Assembly (NCBI RefSeq): GCF_001429065.1
Contig: NZ_LMIB01000001.1
Coordinates: 588-64,587, forward strand
Source: Sphingomonas sp. Root710
GTDB lineage: Bacteria > Pseudomonadota > Alphaproteobacteria > Sphingomonadales > Sphingomonadaceae
DNA: 64,000 nt
Direction of reading: 5' to 3'
The notes below the pieces were generated by a model. The model was not told the origin of the DNA and did not search any database. It saw only the letters and a list, made by a program, of their open reading frames with translations. How positions within the stretch are numbered: the first letter of the stretch is position 1; each line of letters opens with the position of its first letter. Below, piece after piece: positions 53,458 to 62,053 of this stretch. Position numbers and translations under genes: made by a program.

Positions 53458-54132
53458 TCAGAATTCCTCGCCGGTGAAGTGCACCCGGTTGGCCTTGATC
53501 ACCGCCTGGGTGCGGCTGAACACGCCCATCTTCTGCAGGATCGCGGAGACATGCGCCTTGACGGTGGTCATCGAGACGCCGAGATCGTGCGCGATCTGCT
53601 TGTTGAGGCGGCCGTTGACCAGCTGGACCAGCACGGTCTTCTGCTGTGGCGTCAGGCTTTCGATGCGCTGCAATATGTCCGCTTCCTCCGAGGCGATTTC
53701 GGCGGGTTCGCCGATCGCGGCGGGGAGATATATCTCGCCGGAGACGATGCGGTGCAGCGCATCGACGATCAGGCTGCGCTTCAGCGACTTCGGAATGAAG
53801 CCCGCGGCGCCGGCGCTCAGCGCCTCCTGGATGATCGCGCGGTCGAAAGCACCCGAGACCATGACGACCGGCAGGATAGGATAGCGCGACCGGATCAGGC
53901 GGAGACCGTCGAGCCGCCTCACGTCGGGAATGTTGAGATCGAGCAGGATCAGGTCGAAGTTGCTCTGTTTCTCCAGGGTGGCGAGCGCCTCGTCCATCGA
54001 TGCCGCCTCGAAAATCTCGCAGGCGTCGAACGATACCGCGATCACGCTGCGCAGGCCGTCGCGGACCAGCGGGTGATCGTCGATGATCAATATCCGTTCC
54101 ATTGTCGCTTCGGCGACCATGTCGTCCTGCAT
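53458..54132 (-). CDS. LuxR/NarL family response regulator (ErbR/AgmR-like)
   Basis: The 224-residue protein has an N-terminal receiver domain (acidic Asp18-Asp19, phospho-acceptor Asp65 in LILLDLNIP, Lys in GFIPKSLKRS) and a C-terminal LuxR helix-turn-helix (LTPQQKTVLVQLVNGRLNKQ to TTVKAHVSAILQKMGV). Regulators of this type (ErbR/AgmR/PedR1) activate PQQ alcohol dehydrogenase genes. It lies next to the PQQ dehydrogenase and converges on the hybrid kinase, and is the best candidate to bind the five conserved boxes. The start at 54132 is chosen by domain position; 54120 and 54102 are also possible. Confidence 0.9.
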   Translation of the reverse strand: MQDDMVAEATMERILIIDDHPLVRDGLRSVIAVSFDACEIFEAASMDEALATLEKQSNFDLILLDLNIPDVRRLDGLRLIRSRYPILPVVMVSGAFDRAIIQEALSAGAAGFIPKSLKRSLIVDALHRIVSGEIYLPAAIGEPAEIASEEADILQRIESLTPQQKTVLVQLVNGRLNKQIAHDLGVSMTTVKAHVSAILQKMGVFSRTQAVIKANRVHFTGEEF

Positions 54133-54247
54133 AGGCCTACCCTGTAATCGATGATCCGACATAATCGGGGGCGCGGCAAGCCGCTCTCCTGCTCCCGGCT
54201 GATGGCCGGGCCCGCCGCGCCCCCAATGGATCATCGTTCCGCGCTCC

Positions 54248-55990
54248 TCACTTGGGCAGCTTGAACACCCAGAGCGAGCCGCCCTGATTGATGTCCTTGA
54301 AGGATTTCGCGACTTCGCCGCCCCACAGCGGCACCGCGCCGCCCCAGCCCGACATGACCGCGACATATTGCTCGCCGTCCTGCTCCCAGGTGACGGGGGA
54401 GCCGACCACGCCCGAGCCCGTCTGGAACTTCCACAGCTCCTGACCGGTCTTGGCGTCGAAAGCCTTCAGATAGCCCTCGGGCGTGCCGGTGAAGACGAGG
54501 TTGCCCGCGGTCGTGAGGACGCCGCCCCACAGCGGAGCCTTGTTCTTATACTCCCACACGATCTTGCCGGTCTTCGGGTCCATCGCCCGCAGCGCGCCGA
54601 TATGGTCCTCGGCGATCGGCTTGATCGTGAAGCCGGCGCCCAGATAGGCGGCGCCCTTCTTATAGGCGATCGGCTCGTTCCAGATATCCATGCCCCAGTC
54701 GTTGGAGGGGATGTAGAACAGGCCAGTGTCCTGGCTGTAGGCCATCGGCATCCAGTTCTTGCCGCCCAGGAAGCTCGGCGATGCGAAAACGGAGCTGCCC
54801 TTTTCGGCGGTCGGCGCGCCGGGGCGGTTGGCGTCGATATAATTTGGCCGGCCGGTCTTGGCGTTGAAGCCGTTGGCCCAGGTCGTCTGCATGACGAACT
54901 TGTGCGCGCCGATGAACTTGCCGTTGGTGCGGTCGAGCACGAAGAAATAGCCATTGCGATCGGCCTTTGCGCCGAGCTTCATCGGCTTGCCGTTCATCAC
55001 TGCATCGAACGGAATGAACTCGTTGACGCCGTCAAAGTCCCAGCCATCGTGCGGCGTGGTCTGGAAATGCCACTTGATGACGCCCGTATCGGGATCGATC
55101 GCCAGCGTGGAGGACGTGTAGAGGTTGTCGCCCGGACGCAGATGGCTGTTCCAAGGCGCCGGGTTGCCGGTGCCGAAATAGAGCAGGTTGGTTTCCGGGT
55201 CATAGGTGCCGCCAAGCCACGTCGCGCCGCCGCCGGTCTTCCACAGGTCCCCCTGCCAGCTCGCATTGGTCTTGCCGGTGATGCCATTGTCCTTGCCGTT
55301 GAGCGAGCCCATGTGGCCCTCGATCGTCGGACGCCGCCAGACCAGTTCGCCGGTTTCGACGTCGCGGGCTTCGACAGCCCCGACGATGCCGAACTCACCA
55401 CCCGAATTGCCGTAGATCACCTTGCCCTTCACGATGATCGGAGCTGCGGTGGCGCTGTAGCCGGCCTGATAGTCGGCGACCTTCTTGTTCCAGATGACCT
55501 TGCCGGTCTCGCGGTTCAACGCGACCAGATGGGCGTCGAGCGTCGCAAAGATGATCTTGTCGCCATAGATCGCGGCGCCGCGATTGACGACATCGCAGCA
55601 CGGCATGATCCCTTCGGGAAGGCGCGCATCATATTGCCATTTTTCTTCCCCGGTGCGGGCATCGAATGCAAAGACGCGCGAGTAGCTGCCTGTGACGTAG
55701 ATGGTGCCGTCATAGACGATCGGCTGCGCTTCCTGGCCGCGCTGCTTCTCCCCGCCGAGCGACGCGGAAAAGGCGGGGACCAGCCGGCTCACAGTGTCGC
55801 TGTTGATCGCCTTGAGCGGGCTGAACCGCTGTGCGCGCGGGCCCATGCCATAGGTCAGCACATCACCGGTCGAAGCCGCATCGTTGATCAGATCGGCGTC
55901 GGTGGGGCCGTTCGCCTGTAACGGTGCGGTCGCGGCCATCAGCGCCAGGGCGGCTGCTCCGGCCAGGGTTCGCATCATGGAAGCCTTCAT
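54248..55990 (-). CDS. PQQ-dependent alcohol dehydrogenase, lanthanide-type (XoxF/ExaF/PedH-like)
   Basis: The 580-residue periplasmic quinoprotein has signal peptide 1-26, the vicinal disulfide Cys131-Cys132 (PCCDVVNRG), metal-ligand candidates Glu199 (GGEFG) and Asn276 (GTGNP), and catalytic Asp318 in [10 protein letters not shown]. Asp320 two residues later is the signature of lanthanide-dependent enzymes; calcium enzymes have Ser, Thr, Ala or Asn there. It has no cytochrome domain, so it passes electrons to a separate cytochrome c, probably that at 56940. A good GGGAGG ribosome site precedes the start, and box B lies about 70 bp upstream. The substrate is likely a primary alcohol. Confidence 0.93.
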   Translation of the reverse strand: MKASMMRTLAGAAALALMAATAPLQANGPTDADLINDAASTGDVLTYGMGPRAQRFSPLKAINSDTVSRLVPAFSASLGGEKQRGQEAQPIVYDGTIYVTGSYSRVFAFDARTGEEKWQYDARLPEGIMPCCDVVNRGAAIYGDKIIFATLDAHLVALNRETGKVIWNKKVADYQAGYSATAAPIIVKGKVIYGNSGGEFGIVGAVEARDVETGELVWRRPTIEGHMGSLNGKDNGITGKTNASWQGDLWKTGGGATWLGGTYDPETNLLYFGTGNPAPWNSHLRPGDNLYTSSTLAIDPDTGVIKWHFQTTPHDGWDFDGVNEFIPFDAVMNGKPMKLGAKADRNGYFFVLDRTNGKFIGAHKFVMQTTWANGFNAKTGRPNYIDANRPGAPTAEKGSSVFASPSFLGGKNWMPMAYSQDTGLFYIPSNDWGMDIWNEPIAYKKGAAYLGAGFTIKPIAEDHIGALRAMDPKTGKIVWEYKNKAPLWGGVLTTAGNLVFTGTPEGYLKAFDAKTGQELWKFQTGSGVVGSPVTWEQDGEQYVAVMSGWGGAVPLWGGEVAKSFKDINQGGSLWVFKLPK

Positions 55991-56058
55991 ATTATCCTCC
56001 CTATTCAGGACGCCCGGACCGGCATCCTCGATCGAAAGCCTATTGGGATCGGCCCGGG

Positions 56059-56078
56059 CGGCAATTGGACCTTGGGTC
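56059..56078 (-). promoter_or_regulatory. PQQ-regulon box B, upstream of PQQ alcohol dehydrogenase
   Basis: The minus strand reads GACCCAAGGTCCAATTGCCG, 68 bp before the dehydrogenase ATG and a few bases behind the binding-protein gene. It matches box A at 18 of 20 positions. It implies that the dehydrogenase has its own promoter even though it follows the cytochrome/binding-protein genes. Confidence 0.75.
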
Positions 56079-56082
56079 GCCC

Positions 56083-56943
56083 TCAGCCGGTCAACGCGAG
56101 CGCCGGGGCGTAGCCGACGCCGTGATCGGCGAAGATGGTCTTCAATTCTCCCGAGGACGCCATCTTCGCCATGATGTCCTCAACCGCGTCGCCGAGCGTC
56201 CGGCTGTTCTCCTTGACCGCAATGGCGATGTCCCAGCCGGGCGAGGTGAAGGCGGGCAGGGGCGTGCTGCGGCGCCCGAGCGGATGGCCGGCGCGGTGCA
56301 CCCCTGCCTCGATCTGGGCACGGCTCGCCAGCACGGCGTCGGCTCTGCCGTCGATGGCTGCCGACACGGCTTCGGCGCCCGAAAGATAGTGGACGACGTC
56401 CTTGGACAATATGCCGCCAAACGCGCCGAGAAGGTAGAAATCGGGAATGCTGTCCAGTTCCGCCGCCAGCTTTCGACCGCGCCATTGGGTCGGCGGCGCC
56501 TCGCAGTCCAGCGCGCCGGAGGCGCACGCGAACTGAAAGCTTTCCCGATAATAGGGCGCGACGATCGCGACCTGATCGTTACGCGACGCGAAAGTCCGAT
56601 CGAAGGGTATGTGGAGCATCATGTCGGCCAGCATGAAGCCCAGCAGACCGCCTTTCCATACCGCATTGCGCAGGTCGTCTTCGACGCCTTCGTCCGCGGT
56701 GATTTCGGCCAGGTCGACGCGGACGCCCAGCTTCGCCGCAATGGCGCGCGCGATATCGGCATCGATGCCCACGACCTTGCCGTCCTGCGTCGAGGACCAG
56801 GGCGCGTTATCCCGATAGACCGCGACGCGAAGCACGCCGAGCGCCTTCACCTTCGCCAGGGGCGCGGCGGCCATCCTTTCGGGAAGCAGCGCGGCGATGG
56901 CCGTACAGCCTGCGCCGACCAGCAGCGAGCGGCGGCTGATCAT
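56083..56943 (-). CDS. Quinoprotein dehydrogenase-associated periplasmic binding protein (XoxJ/MxaJ-like)
   Basis: The 286-residue protein is of the solute-binding fold (ABC-type, family 3-like). It has signal peptide [20 protein letters not shown], the lobe-1 start [36 protein letters not shown] and a late [18 protein letters not shown]. Proteins of this kind (MxaJ/XoxJ) accompany methanol/ethanol quinoproteins and are thought to help load or activate them; no transport genes are adjacent. The ATG at 56943 gives a 4-base overlap with the cytochrome gene; an ATG 8 codons upstream is less likely. Confidence 0.87.
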   Translation of the reverse strand: MISRRSLLVGAGCTAIAALLPERMAAAPLAKVKALGVLRVAVYRDNAPWSSTQDGKVVGIDADIARAIAAKLGVRVDLAEITADEGVEDDLRNAVWKGGLLGFMLADMMLHIPFDRTFASRNDQVAIVAPYYRESFQFACASGALDCEAPPTQWRGRKLAAELDSIPDFYLLGAFGGILSKDVVHYLSGAEAVSAAIDGRADAVLASRAQIEAGVHRAGHPLGRRSTPLPAFTSPGWDIAIAVKENSRTLGDAVEDIMAKMASSGELKTIFADHGVGYAPALALTG

Positions 56944-57365
56944 CCTTCGTGCTTGGTTTCGAGCCACGCGCGGATCGCCCAGCCGGCTTTCTGGCCCAGA
57001 ACCTCACCGAAGGGCGGCATATAGACCTTGCCGTCATGGGCCGAGCCATGCTGGAAGCGCTGGATGAACCATTGGTCGCCGCTTTCGCCTAGTTCGAGAT
57101 AGCGAAGGTCGGGTGCGATCCCGCCCGATTCCGCATCGAGGCCATGGCACCGGGCGCAATTCTGGCCGTAGGCCGACTGGCCGATCGCGATCGCCTTCGG
57201 GTTGCCGCTATAGGGATTCTTCTCCAGCCATTCGGCGCCGATCTCCGGCAGGGCGCTTGTGTCCACCGCCTGCGGCGTGACGTTGCCGTGCGCCAGTAGC
57301 GTTGTCGCCATGGCCGCCATCATCAATGCCGCCGAACCGGATAGCGCTATTCTCGCGAAATTCAT
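56940..57365 (-). CDS. Cytochrome c, PQQ dehydrogenase electron acceptor (PedF/XoxG-like)
   Basis: The 141-residue periplasmic monoheme cytochrome has a signal peptide to about residue 26 (TTLLAHG), the heme site Cys70-x-x-Cys73-His74 (CARCH) and a candidate Met ligand in KVYMPPFGE. It resembles the cytochrome c550 of ethanol oxidation (ExaB/PedF). It is the first gene of the minus unit cytochrome, binding protein, PQQ dehydrogenase. Box C lies about 104 bp upstream. Confidence 0.9.
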   Translation of the reverse strand: MNFARIALSGSAALMMAAMATTLLAHGNVTPQAVDTSALPEIGAEWLEKNPYSGNPKAIAIGQSAYGQNCARCHGLDAESGGIAPDLRYLELGESGDQWFIQRFQHGSAHDGKVYMPPFGEVLGQKAGWAIRAWLETKHEG

Positions 57366-57510
57366 GATCCATCCTCGCCTGTCGGCCCTCTGCCGCTTAT
57401 CCTGTGGATGGTAGGCCTATCGGGCGCGCCGCCCCATTGGCCATTGGTATAATCCCTATTCTGAGGGCGGCCGATTAGACCTTAGGCTGACAAGGATCGG
57501 AGAGGCCGTC
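57366..57510. promoter_or_regulatory. Divergent promoter region (cytochrome c / beta-propeller) with PQQ-regulon box C
   Basis: The 145-bp region holds box C at 57469-57488 (minus strand AGCCTAAGGTCTAATCGGCC, 14 of 20 with box A; the core CCTAAGGTC is exact). It is oriented toward the cytochrome gene and lies 22 bp before the plus-strand start, so one site could serve both genes. A TATAAT-like sequence lies at 57448-57453. Confidence 0.65.
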
Positions 57511-58467
57511 ATGAAATGGATCGCGCTGAACATGCTGGCACTGGCCGCCTCGCCGTCGGTGGCGGAGACGCTGTACGTCTCCAATGAAAGGGGCAACAGC
57601 ATCAGCGTGATCGACGCGGGGGCGAGGCGCACCGTCGCGACCTGGCCTGTCGGCGGGCGGCCGCGCGGCATCACCATCTCGCGAGACGGGCGCTTCATCT
57701 ATCTGTGTGCCAGCGCCGACCATATGGTGCAGGTGATCGATCGCCTGACTGGCAAGGTGGTGGCCGAATTGCCTTCGGGTCAGGATCCCGAGCAATTCTC
57801 CCTGTCACGCGACGGCGCCACCCTTTTCATCGCCAACGAAGATGACGCCGCGCTGACGGCAGTCGATATCGCTGCGCGCAAGGTGGCTTTCCAGGTCGAT
57901 GTCGGGGGCGAGCCGGAGGGCGTCGCGCAAAGCCCCGACGGAAAATGGGTGGCGGTCACCTCCGAAGAGGACAATGTCGTCAACTGGATCGATGTCGCGA
58001 GCAGGACGATGGTCGGCGCGATGGACGTCGATCTGCGTCCCCGGCATGTCGAGTTCACCGCCGACGGCCGCGAATTGTGGATAGCCGCCGAAAGCGGAGG
58101 GACCGTCCAGATCGCCGACGTTTCGAGCCGCAAGGTGATCGACACGCTGCACTTCGCCATTCCCGGCATTCCCAGCTTCCGCATTCTGCCCTGCGGTATC
58201 CGCTTCACGCCGGACGGCAAGACCGCCGTCGTCGCGCTCGGCCGCGCGGACCATGTCGCGCTGGTCGATGTCGCCACTCGCAAGGTGCGCGCTTATGTGC
58301 CGGTGGGCCGCCGGGTCTGGCACGTGGCGATCAGCGCCGATGGCAGCCGCGCCTATTCGGCCAATGGCCTTTCGGACAATGTGTCGGTGATCGACCTTGC
58401 GACCGCCACGGTCATCGCCACGGTGCCGGCGGGGGAGAGCCCCTGGGGAATCGCGGTCGCGCCCTGA
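57511..58467 (+). CDS. PQQ-dependent catabolism-associated beta-propeller (YVTN repeat) protein
   Basis: The 318-residue periplasmic protein has a signal peptide (MKWIALNMLALAASPSVA) and about seven YVTN-type repeats, such as TLYVSNERGNSISVIDAG, FIYLCASADHMVQVIDRL and RAYSANGLSDNVSVIDLA. Proteins of this group accompany PQQ alcohol dehydrogenase clusters; the role is not established, possibly protein docking or metal/PQQ handling. It diverges from the cytochrome c gene. Confidence 0.9.
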   Translation: MKWIALNMLALAASPSVAETLYVSNERGNSISVIDAGARRTVATWPVGGRPRGITISRDGRFIYLCASADHMVQVIDRLTGKVVAELPSGQDPEQFSLSRDGATLFIANEDDAALTAVDIAARKVAFQVDVGGEPEGVAQSPDGKWVAVTSEEDNVVNWIDVASRTMVGAMDVDLRPRHVEFTADGRELWIAAESGGTVQIADVSSRKVIDTLHFAIPGIPSFRILPCGIRFTPDGKTAVVALGRADHVALVDVATRKVRAYVPVGRRVWHVAISADGSRAYSANGLSDNVSVIDLATATVIATVPAGESPWGIAVAP

Positions 58468-58498
58468 CCGGCCGGCATCGCTCCGACCCAAAGGACGA

Positions 58499-58518
58499 GA
58501 ACCAAAGTCCAATTTCGG
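58499..58518 (+). promoter_or_regulatory. PQQ-regulon box D, upstream of porin
   Basis: GAACCAAAGTCCAATTTCGG lies 64 bp before the porin ATG and shares the AAAGTCCAATT core with boxes A and B. A second partial copy (GACCCAAAGGAC, 58485-58496) lies just upstream, so two tandem half-sites may be present. Confidence 0.6.
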
Positions 58519-58582
58519 CAGGGCTGCCTACGCCCGATTGTCCTCCCGCCGGCGATGACCGGCGCAACAATGGGAGGATGAC

Positions 58583-59959
58583 ATGGTAGGCAAGATGCTC
58601 CTGCGCGGTGTCGGCGCGGCTTTGCTGCTCGCGACGACCGCCAGCCCGGCGATGGCCGGCACCACGGGCGAACTGCTCAAGCGGCTTCACGAAAAGGGGA
58701 TTCTGACCGACGACGAGTATCAGCAGCTGCTGAAGGGCGACGAGGCCGCCGCGGCGCCCGCGGCGGGCCCCTCCTGGGTAGACGACAAGTCGATCGTGCG
58801 GGTCAACGGCAGCGGGCTAGGCCTCAAGGTCGGCGATATCGCCCTGAAGATATCGGGTTCGGTCAACGGCTTCTATGTCCACGACAATGGCGACAAGCCT
58901 GGTGCCACGAAGACGGTGGCCGGCGGAGTCGCTACGGTCGGCTCCAGCAGTTCGGCGGTCCGCAACGGTCTGCTTCCGGGCTTCCTGAAGGTGGAAGCAA
59001 GCACCACCATGGACGGCTGGGACGTCGGCGCGCATTTCGGCATGTATCCGGGCATCAACTCGGTCAGCTATGCTGGCGGCGGCGCGAACAGCGGCGGCAA
59101 TCCGCGCGCGTTGCAGACCAGCGGCATCGATTTCCGCCAGACCTACCTGACCTTTGGCCGGGCCGGCTTCGGCGAGGTGAAGATCGGCCGCGACATCGGC
59201 CTGTTCGCGTCCGAACAGATCCTCAACGACATCACCCTGCTCTCGTCCGGTACGCCGGCGGGCAACGTCGCTCCGTCCAATACGACGCTCGGGCGGATCG
59301 GAACCGGCTACATCTATACCGATTTCCAGCCCCAGATCACCTATACCACGCCCGCCTTCGCCGGGTTCCAAGCCAGCGTCGGCATCTTCGAGCCGCTCAG
59401 CTCGCTGACCGGTCCCGCCGAGGCGAACAAGGAGCCGGGGATCCAGGCGAAGATCGTCTATGACGGCAAGCTGGGCGGCGTCGCGACGCGGCTGTGGCTG
59501 GCTGGCATCAGCCAGAAGCACAATGTCATCGCAGGGCCGGACTATACCGGCCGGGGTTTTGATACCGGCGCGAAGATCACGGTCGGTCCGATCACCGTGG
59601 TCGGCACCTATTATGATGGCTCGGGCCTTGGCACGACCGCGCTCAACCTGTTCGACACCGATGGGCTGGGCAACAAGCGCGACAGCCACGGCTTCTACCT
59701 TCAGGGGCTGGCCGGCCTGGGCAAGTTTTCGGTCGGCGCGAGCTATGGCGAGAGCAATCTCGACTATGCGAATGCGGCGGACCAGCTCGCCAATCCGGTA
59801 CTCGTCAAGAAGAACAGCAGCTGGGTGGGCCAGCTGCGCTATGGCCTGAACGGCTGGGTGACGCTGATCACCGAATATGTTCACACCACGTCGAAGGCGC
59901 ACAACGGCAACAAGGCGTCGTCGGACGCCCTGGCCAGCGGCGCGATCCTGTTCTTCTGA
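58583..59959 (+). CDS. Outer-membrane porin (Gram-negative general/DcaP-like type)
   Basis: The 458-residue protein has a signal peptide to about residue 26 (SPAMA), then a short N-terminal helix KRLHEKGILTDDEYQQLLKG common in sphingomonad porins, and alternating beta-strands ending ASGAILFF with a C-terminal Phe. It probably admits small organic acids or alcohols. It sits in the PQQ region with its own copy of the conserved box, suggesting co-regulated uptake of the alcohol substrate or of cofactors. Confidence 0.85.
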   Translation: MVGKMLLRGVGAALLLATTASPAMAGTTGELLKRLHEKGILTDDEYQQLLKGDEAAAAPAAGPSWVDDKSIVRVNGSGLGLKVGDIALKISGSVNGFYVHDNGDKPGATKTVAGGVATVGSSSSAVRNGLLPGFLKVEASTTMDGWDVGAHFGMYPGINSVSYAGGGANSGGNPRALQTSGIDFRQTYLTFGRAGFGEVKIGRDIGLFASEQILNDITLLSSGTPAGNVAPSNTTLGRIGTGYIYTDFQPQITYTTPAFAGFQASVGIFEPLSSLTGPAEANKEPGIQAKIVYDGKLGGVATRLWLAGISQKHNVIAGPDYTGRGFDTGAKITVGPITVVGTYYDGSGLGTTALNLFDTDGLGNKRDSHGFYLQGLAGLGKFSVGASYGESNLDYANAADQLANPVLVKKNSSWVGQLRYGLNGWVTLITEYVHTTSKAHNGNKASSDALASGAILFF

Positions 59960-59977
59960 CCTAAGGACCAATGTCCG
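59958..59977 (+). promoter_or_regulatory. PQQ-regulon box E, upstream of TonB receptor
   Basis: GACCTAAGGACCAATGTCCG starts inside the porin stop codon and ends 73 bp before the TonB receptor ATG. It matches box A at 16 of 20 positions. Confidence 0.72.
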
Positions 59978-60050
59978 GTGAGGGAGGCGGTGTCCTATCC
60001 GGGATGCCGCCTCCCGCCGGTTCGGGCGGGAGCAGGGGGAGGGCGAGTTC

Positions 60051-62045
60051 ATGCGTATGATATGTTTCTTGCCGCTGCTGGCGCTGGCGCAGCCGATGGC
60101 GGCCCGCGCCGAAGAGGAGGGCGGCGAGATCATCGTCCAGGGCGAAGGCCTGCCGCTGCCGCCGGGGACGCCCGCTTACGGTTCCGTGGTCATCGATCGG
60201 GACCGCCTTGCCGCCAGTGCGTCGGGACGTATCGAATCCCTGTTGTCCGACGTCGCCGGCTTTCAGCAATTTCGTCGCTCGGACAGCCGTTCCGCCAATC
60301 CTTCGGCGCAGGGGGCGACCCTGCGCGCATTGGGCGGCAACGCTTCGAGCCGTACGCTCGTCCTGCTCGATGGGGTGCCGATGAGCGATCCGTTTTTCGG
60401 CTATATTCCCTTCAGCGCCCTGACGCCTGACCGGCTGGCGCTGGTCCGTGTGACCCGGGGCGGCGGCGCCGGAGCCTTTGGTGCGGGCGCGGTGGCCGGC
60501 ACGATCGAACTGGCCAGCGCCGGACGGGCGGACTTGCCTTCGATCAATGGGTCCGCATTCTACGGCAGCAGGGACGCGACCGAGTTGTCCGGCAACGCCG
60601 CTGCCGACCTGGGCGGTGGGTTCGTCACCTTGTCGGGCCGCTGGGATCGTGGCGACGGCTTTCAGACGACTCCCGCGGTGCAGCGCACCGCCGCCACGGT
60701 GCCCGCACGCTATGATGGCTGGTCGACCTCGCTCCGGGCAGTTGCGCCGTTGTCCGGCAGCGCCGAAATCCAGGTCCGCGGATTGCTGTTCCGTGATGAC
60801 CGCACATTGCGTTTCCGGGGTGCCGACAACCATAGCGAAGGGCAGGACGCCAGCATCCGCCTGGTGTCGCGCGGGATATGGCAGGTCGACGCTCTCGCCT
60901 ATCTCCAGCTGCGCAATTTCTCCAACGTCGTGATCAGTTCATCGACATTTCGCCGCTCGCTCGATCAGCGCAATACGCCTTCGACCGGTCTGGGCGGCAA
61001 GCTCGAACTGCGGCCACCGCTTGGGGATACGCATCTGTTGCGCTTTGGCGGCGATGTTCGCCGCGCTTCGGGCGACATGTTCGAAGATGCCTATAATGCA
61101 GCGACCGGCGTCGTCACCGCGCGGCGTCACGCCGGCGGCCGCCAGACGACAGCTGGATTTTTCGCCGAGGATGACTGGACGATCGGACGACTGGTGCTGA
61201 CCGGTGGCGCGCGCGCCGACCATTGGTCCATTGCACCCGGCTTCTTTCGTGCGCAGGGCGCGACCGCCGCCACGACGATCGACAATCGTTTCGCAGGACG
61301 CAGCGGCTGGGAGGGTTCGTTCCGAGCGGGCGCGCTGCTGCGCCTTTCGGATGCAGCGGCATTGCGCGCGGCCGGCTATACCGGGTTCCGCCTGCCGACG
61401 CTCAACGAGCTCTATCGGCCCTTCGCGGTCTTTCCCGTGACGACCCAGGCCAATGCGGCGCTAGCGCCCGAAAAGCTCAAAGGCGTGGAGGCCGGGATCG
61501 ATCTGGCGGTTTTGCCGCAGGCGAAGCTGGGCGCCACCTTTTTCTATAATCGGCTGGGCGACGCCATTGCCAATGTCACGATCGGGCCCAATCTGCGTCA
61601 GCGTCGCAACGTTCGCGCAATCACCGCCAAGGGCGTCGAGCTGACCGGCTCCTGGCGGTCGGGCGATGTTTCGATCAACGCATCCTATGCGTACAGCCAC
61701 GCCACCGTCGACGCGCCGGGAGAGGCATTTGACGGCTTCGTCCCCGCGCAGAGCCCGCGGCATGCCGCCAGCGTGACCGTCGCCTGGGAACCGCGGCAGG
61801 GGCCGGCTTTCTCGGCGACGGCGCGATATGTGTCCCGCCAATATGAGGACGACCTCCAGACCGATGCGCTGCGTCCTGCGCTGACGATCGATGCTGTCGC
61901 CAGATTGCCGCTGGGCGCCGGCTTCAGCCTCGTCGCACGGGGCGAGAACCTCTTCGACGAGACCGTCGTCACGCGCAACGCCGGGGGCTCGATGGACCTC
62001 GGGACGCCACGGACGCTGTGGTTGGGCGTCAAATTCGAACGATAG
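60051..62045 (+). CDS. TonB-dependent outer-membrane receptor in the PQQ/alcohol regulon
   Basis: The 664-residue receptor has a signal peptide ([20 protein letters not shown]), TonB-box-like GEIIVQGEG, a plug domain with [32 protein letters not shown] and [16 protein letters not shown], and a barrel ending LWLGVKFER. It is different from the receptor at 22251. The box E promoter and position among PQQ dehydrogenase genes suggest import of PQQ, a lanthanide chelate or another cofactor, rather than a siderophore. This is inference: no pqq synthesis genes are present in the window. Confidence 0.88.
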   Translation: MRMICFLPLLALAQPMAARAEEEGGEIIVQGEGLPLPPGTPAYGSVVIDRDRLAASASGRIESLLSDVAGFQQFRRSDSRSANPSAQGATLRALGGNASSRTLVLLDGVPMSDPFFGYIPFSALTPDRLALVRVTRGGGAGAFGAGAVAGTIELASAGRADLPSINGSAFYGSRDATELSGNAAADLGGGFVTLSGRWDRGDGFQTTPAVQRTAATVPARYDGWSTSLRAVAPLSGSAEIQVRGLLFRDDRTLRFRGADNHSEGQDASIRLVSRGIWQVDALAYLQLRNFSNVVISSSTFRRSLDQRNTPSTGLGGKLELRPPLGDTHLLRFGGDVRRASGDMFEDAYNAATGVVTARRHAGGRQTTAGFFAEDDWTIGRLVLTGGARADHWSIAPGFFRAQGATAATTIDNRFAGRSGWEGSFRAGALLRLSDAAALRAAGYTGFRLPTLNELYRPFAVFPVTTQANAALAPEKLKGVEAGIDLAVLPQAKLGATFFYNRLGDAIANVTIGPNLRQRRNVRAITAKGVELTGSWRSGDVSINASYAYSHATVDAPGEAFDGFVPAQSPRHAASVTVAWEPRQGPAFSATARYVSRQYEDDLQTDALRPALTIDAVARLPLGAGFSLVARGENLFDETVVTRNAGGSMDLGTPRTLWLGVKFER

Positions 62046-62053
62046 GAGCACGC

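Noticed and set aside
54368-55921. 517-codon plus-strand frame over the PQQ dehydrogenase
   Set aside because: The opposite strand encodes the quinoprotein with signal peptide, Cys-Cys and Asp-x-Asp motifs; the plus frame has none.
54131-57420. ATAGGCCTAC at 54131-54140 and its reverse complement GTAGGCCTAT at 57411-57420 as a second regulatory element
   Set aside because: Only ten bases and two copies; one overlaps the likely start codon of the response regulator. Too short to distinguish from chance.
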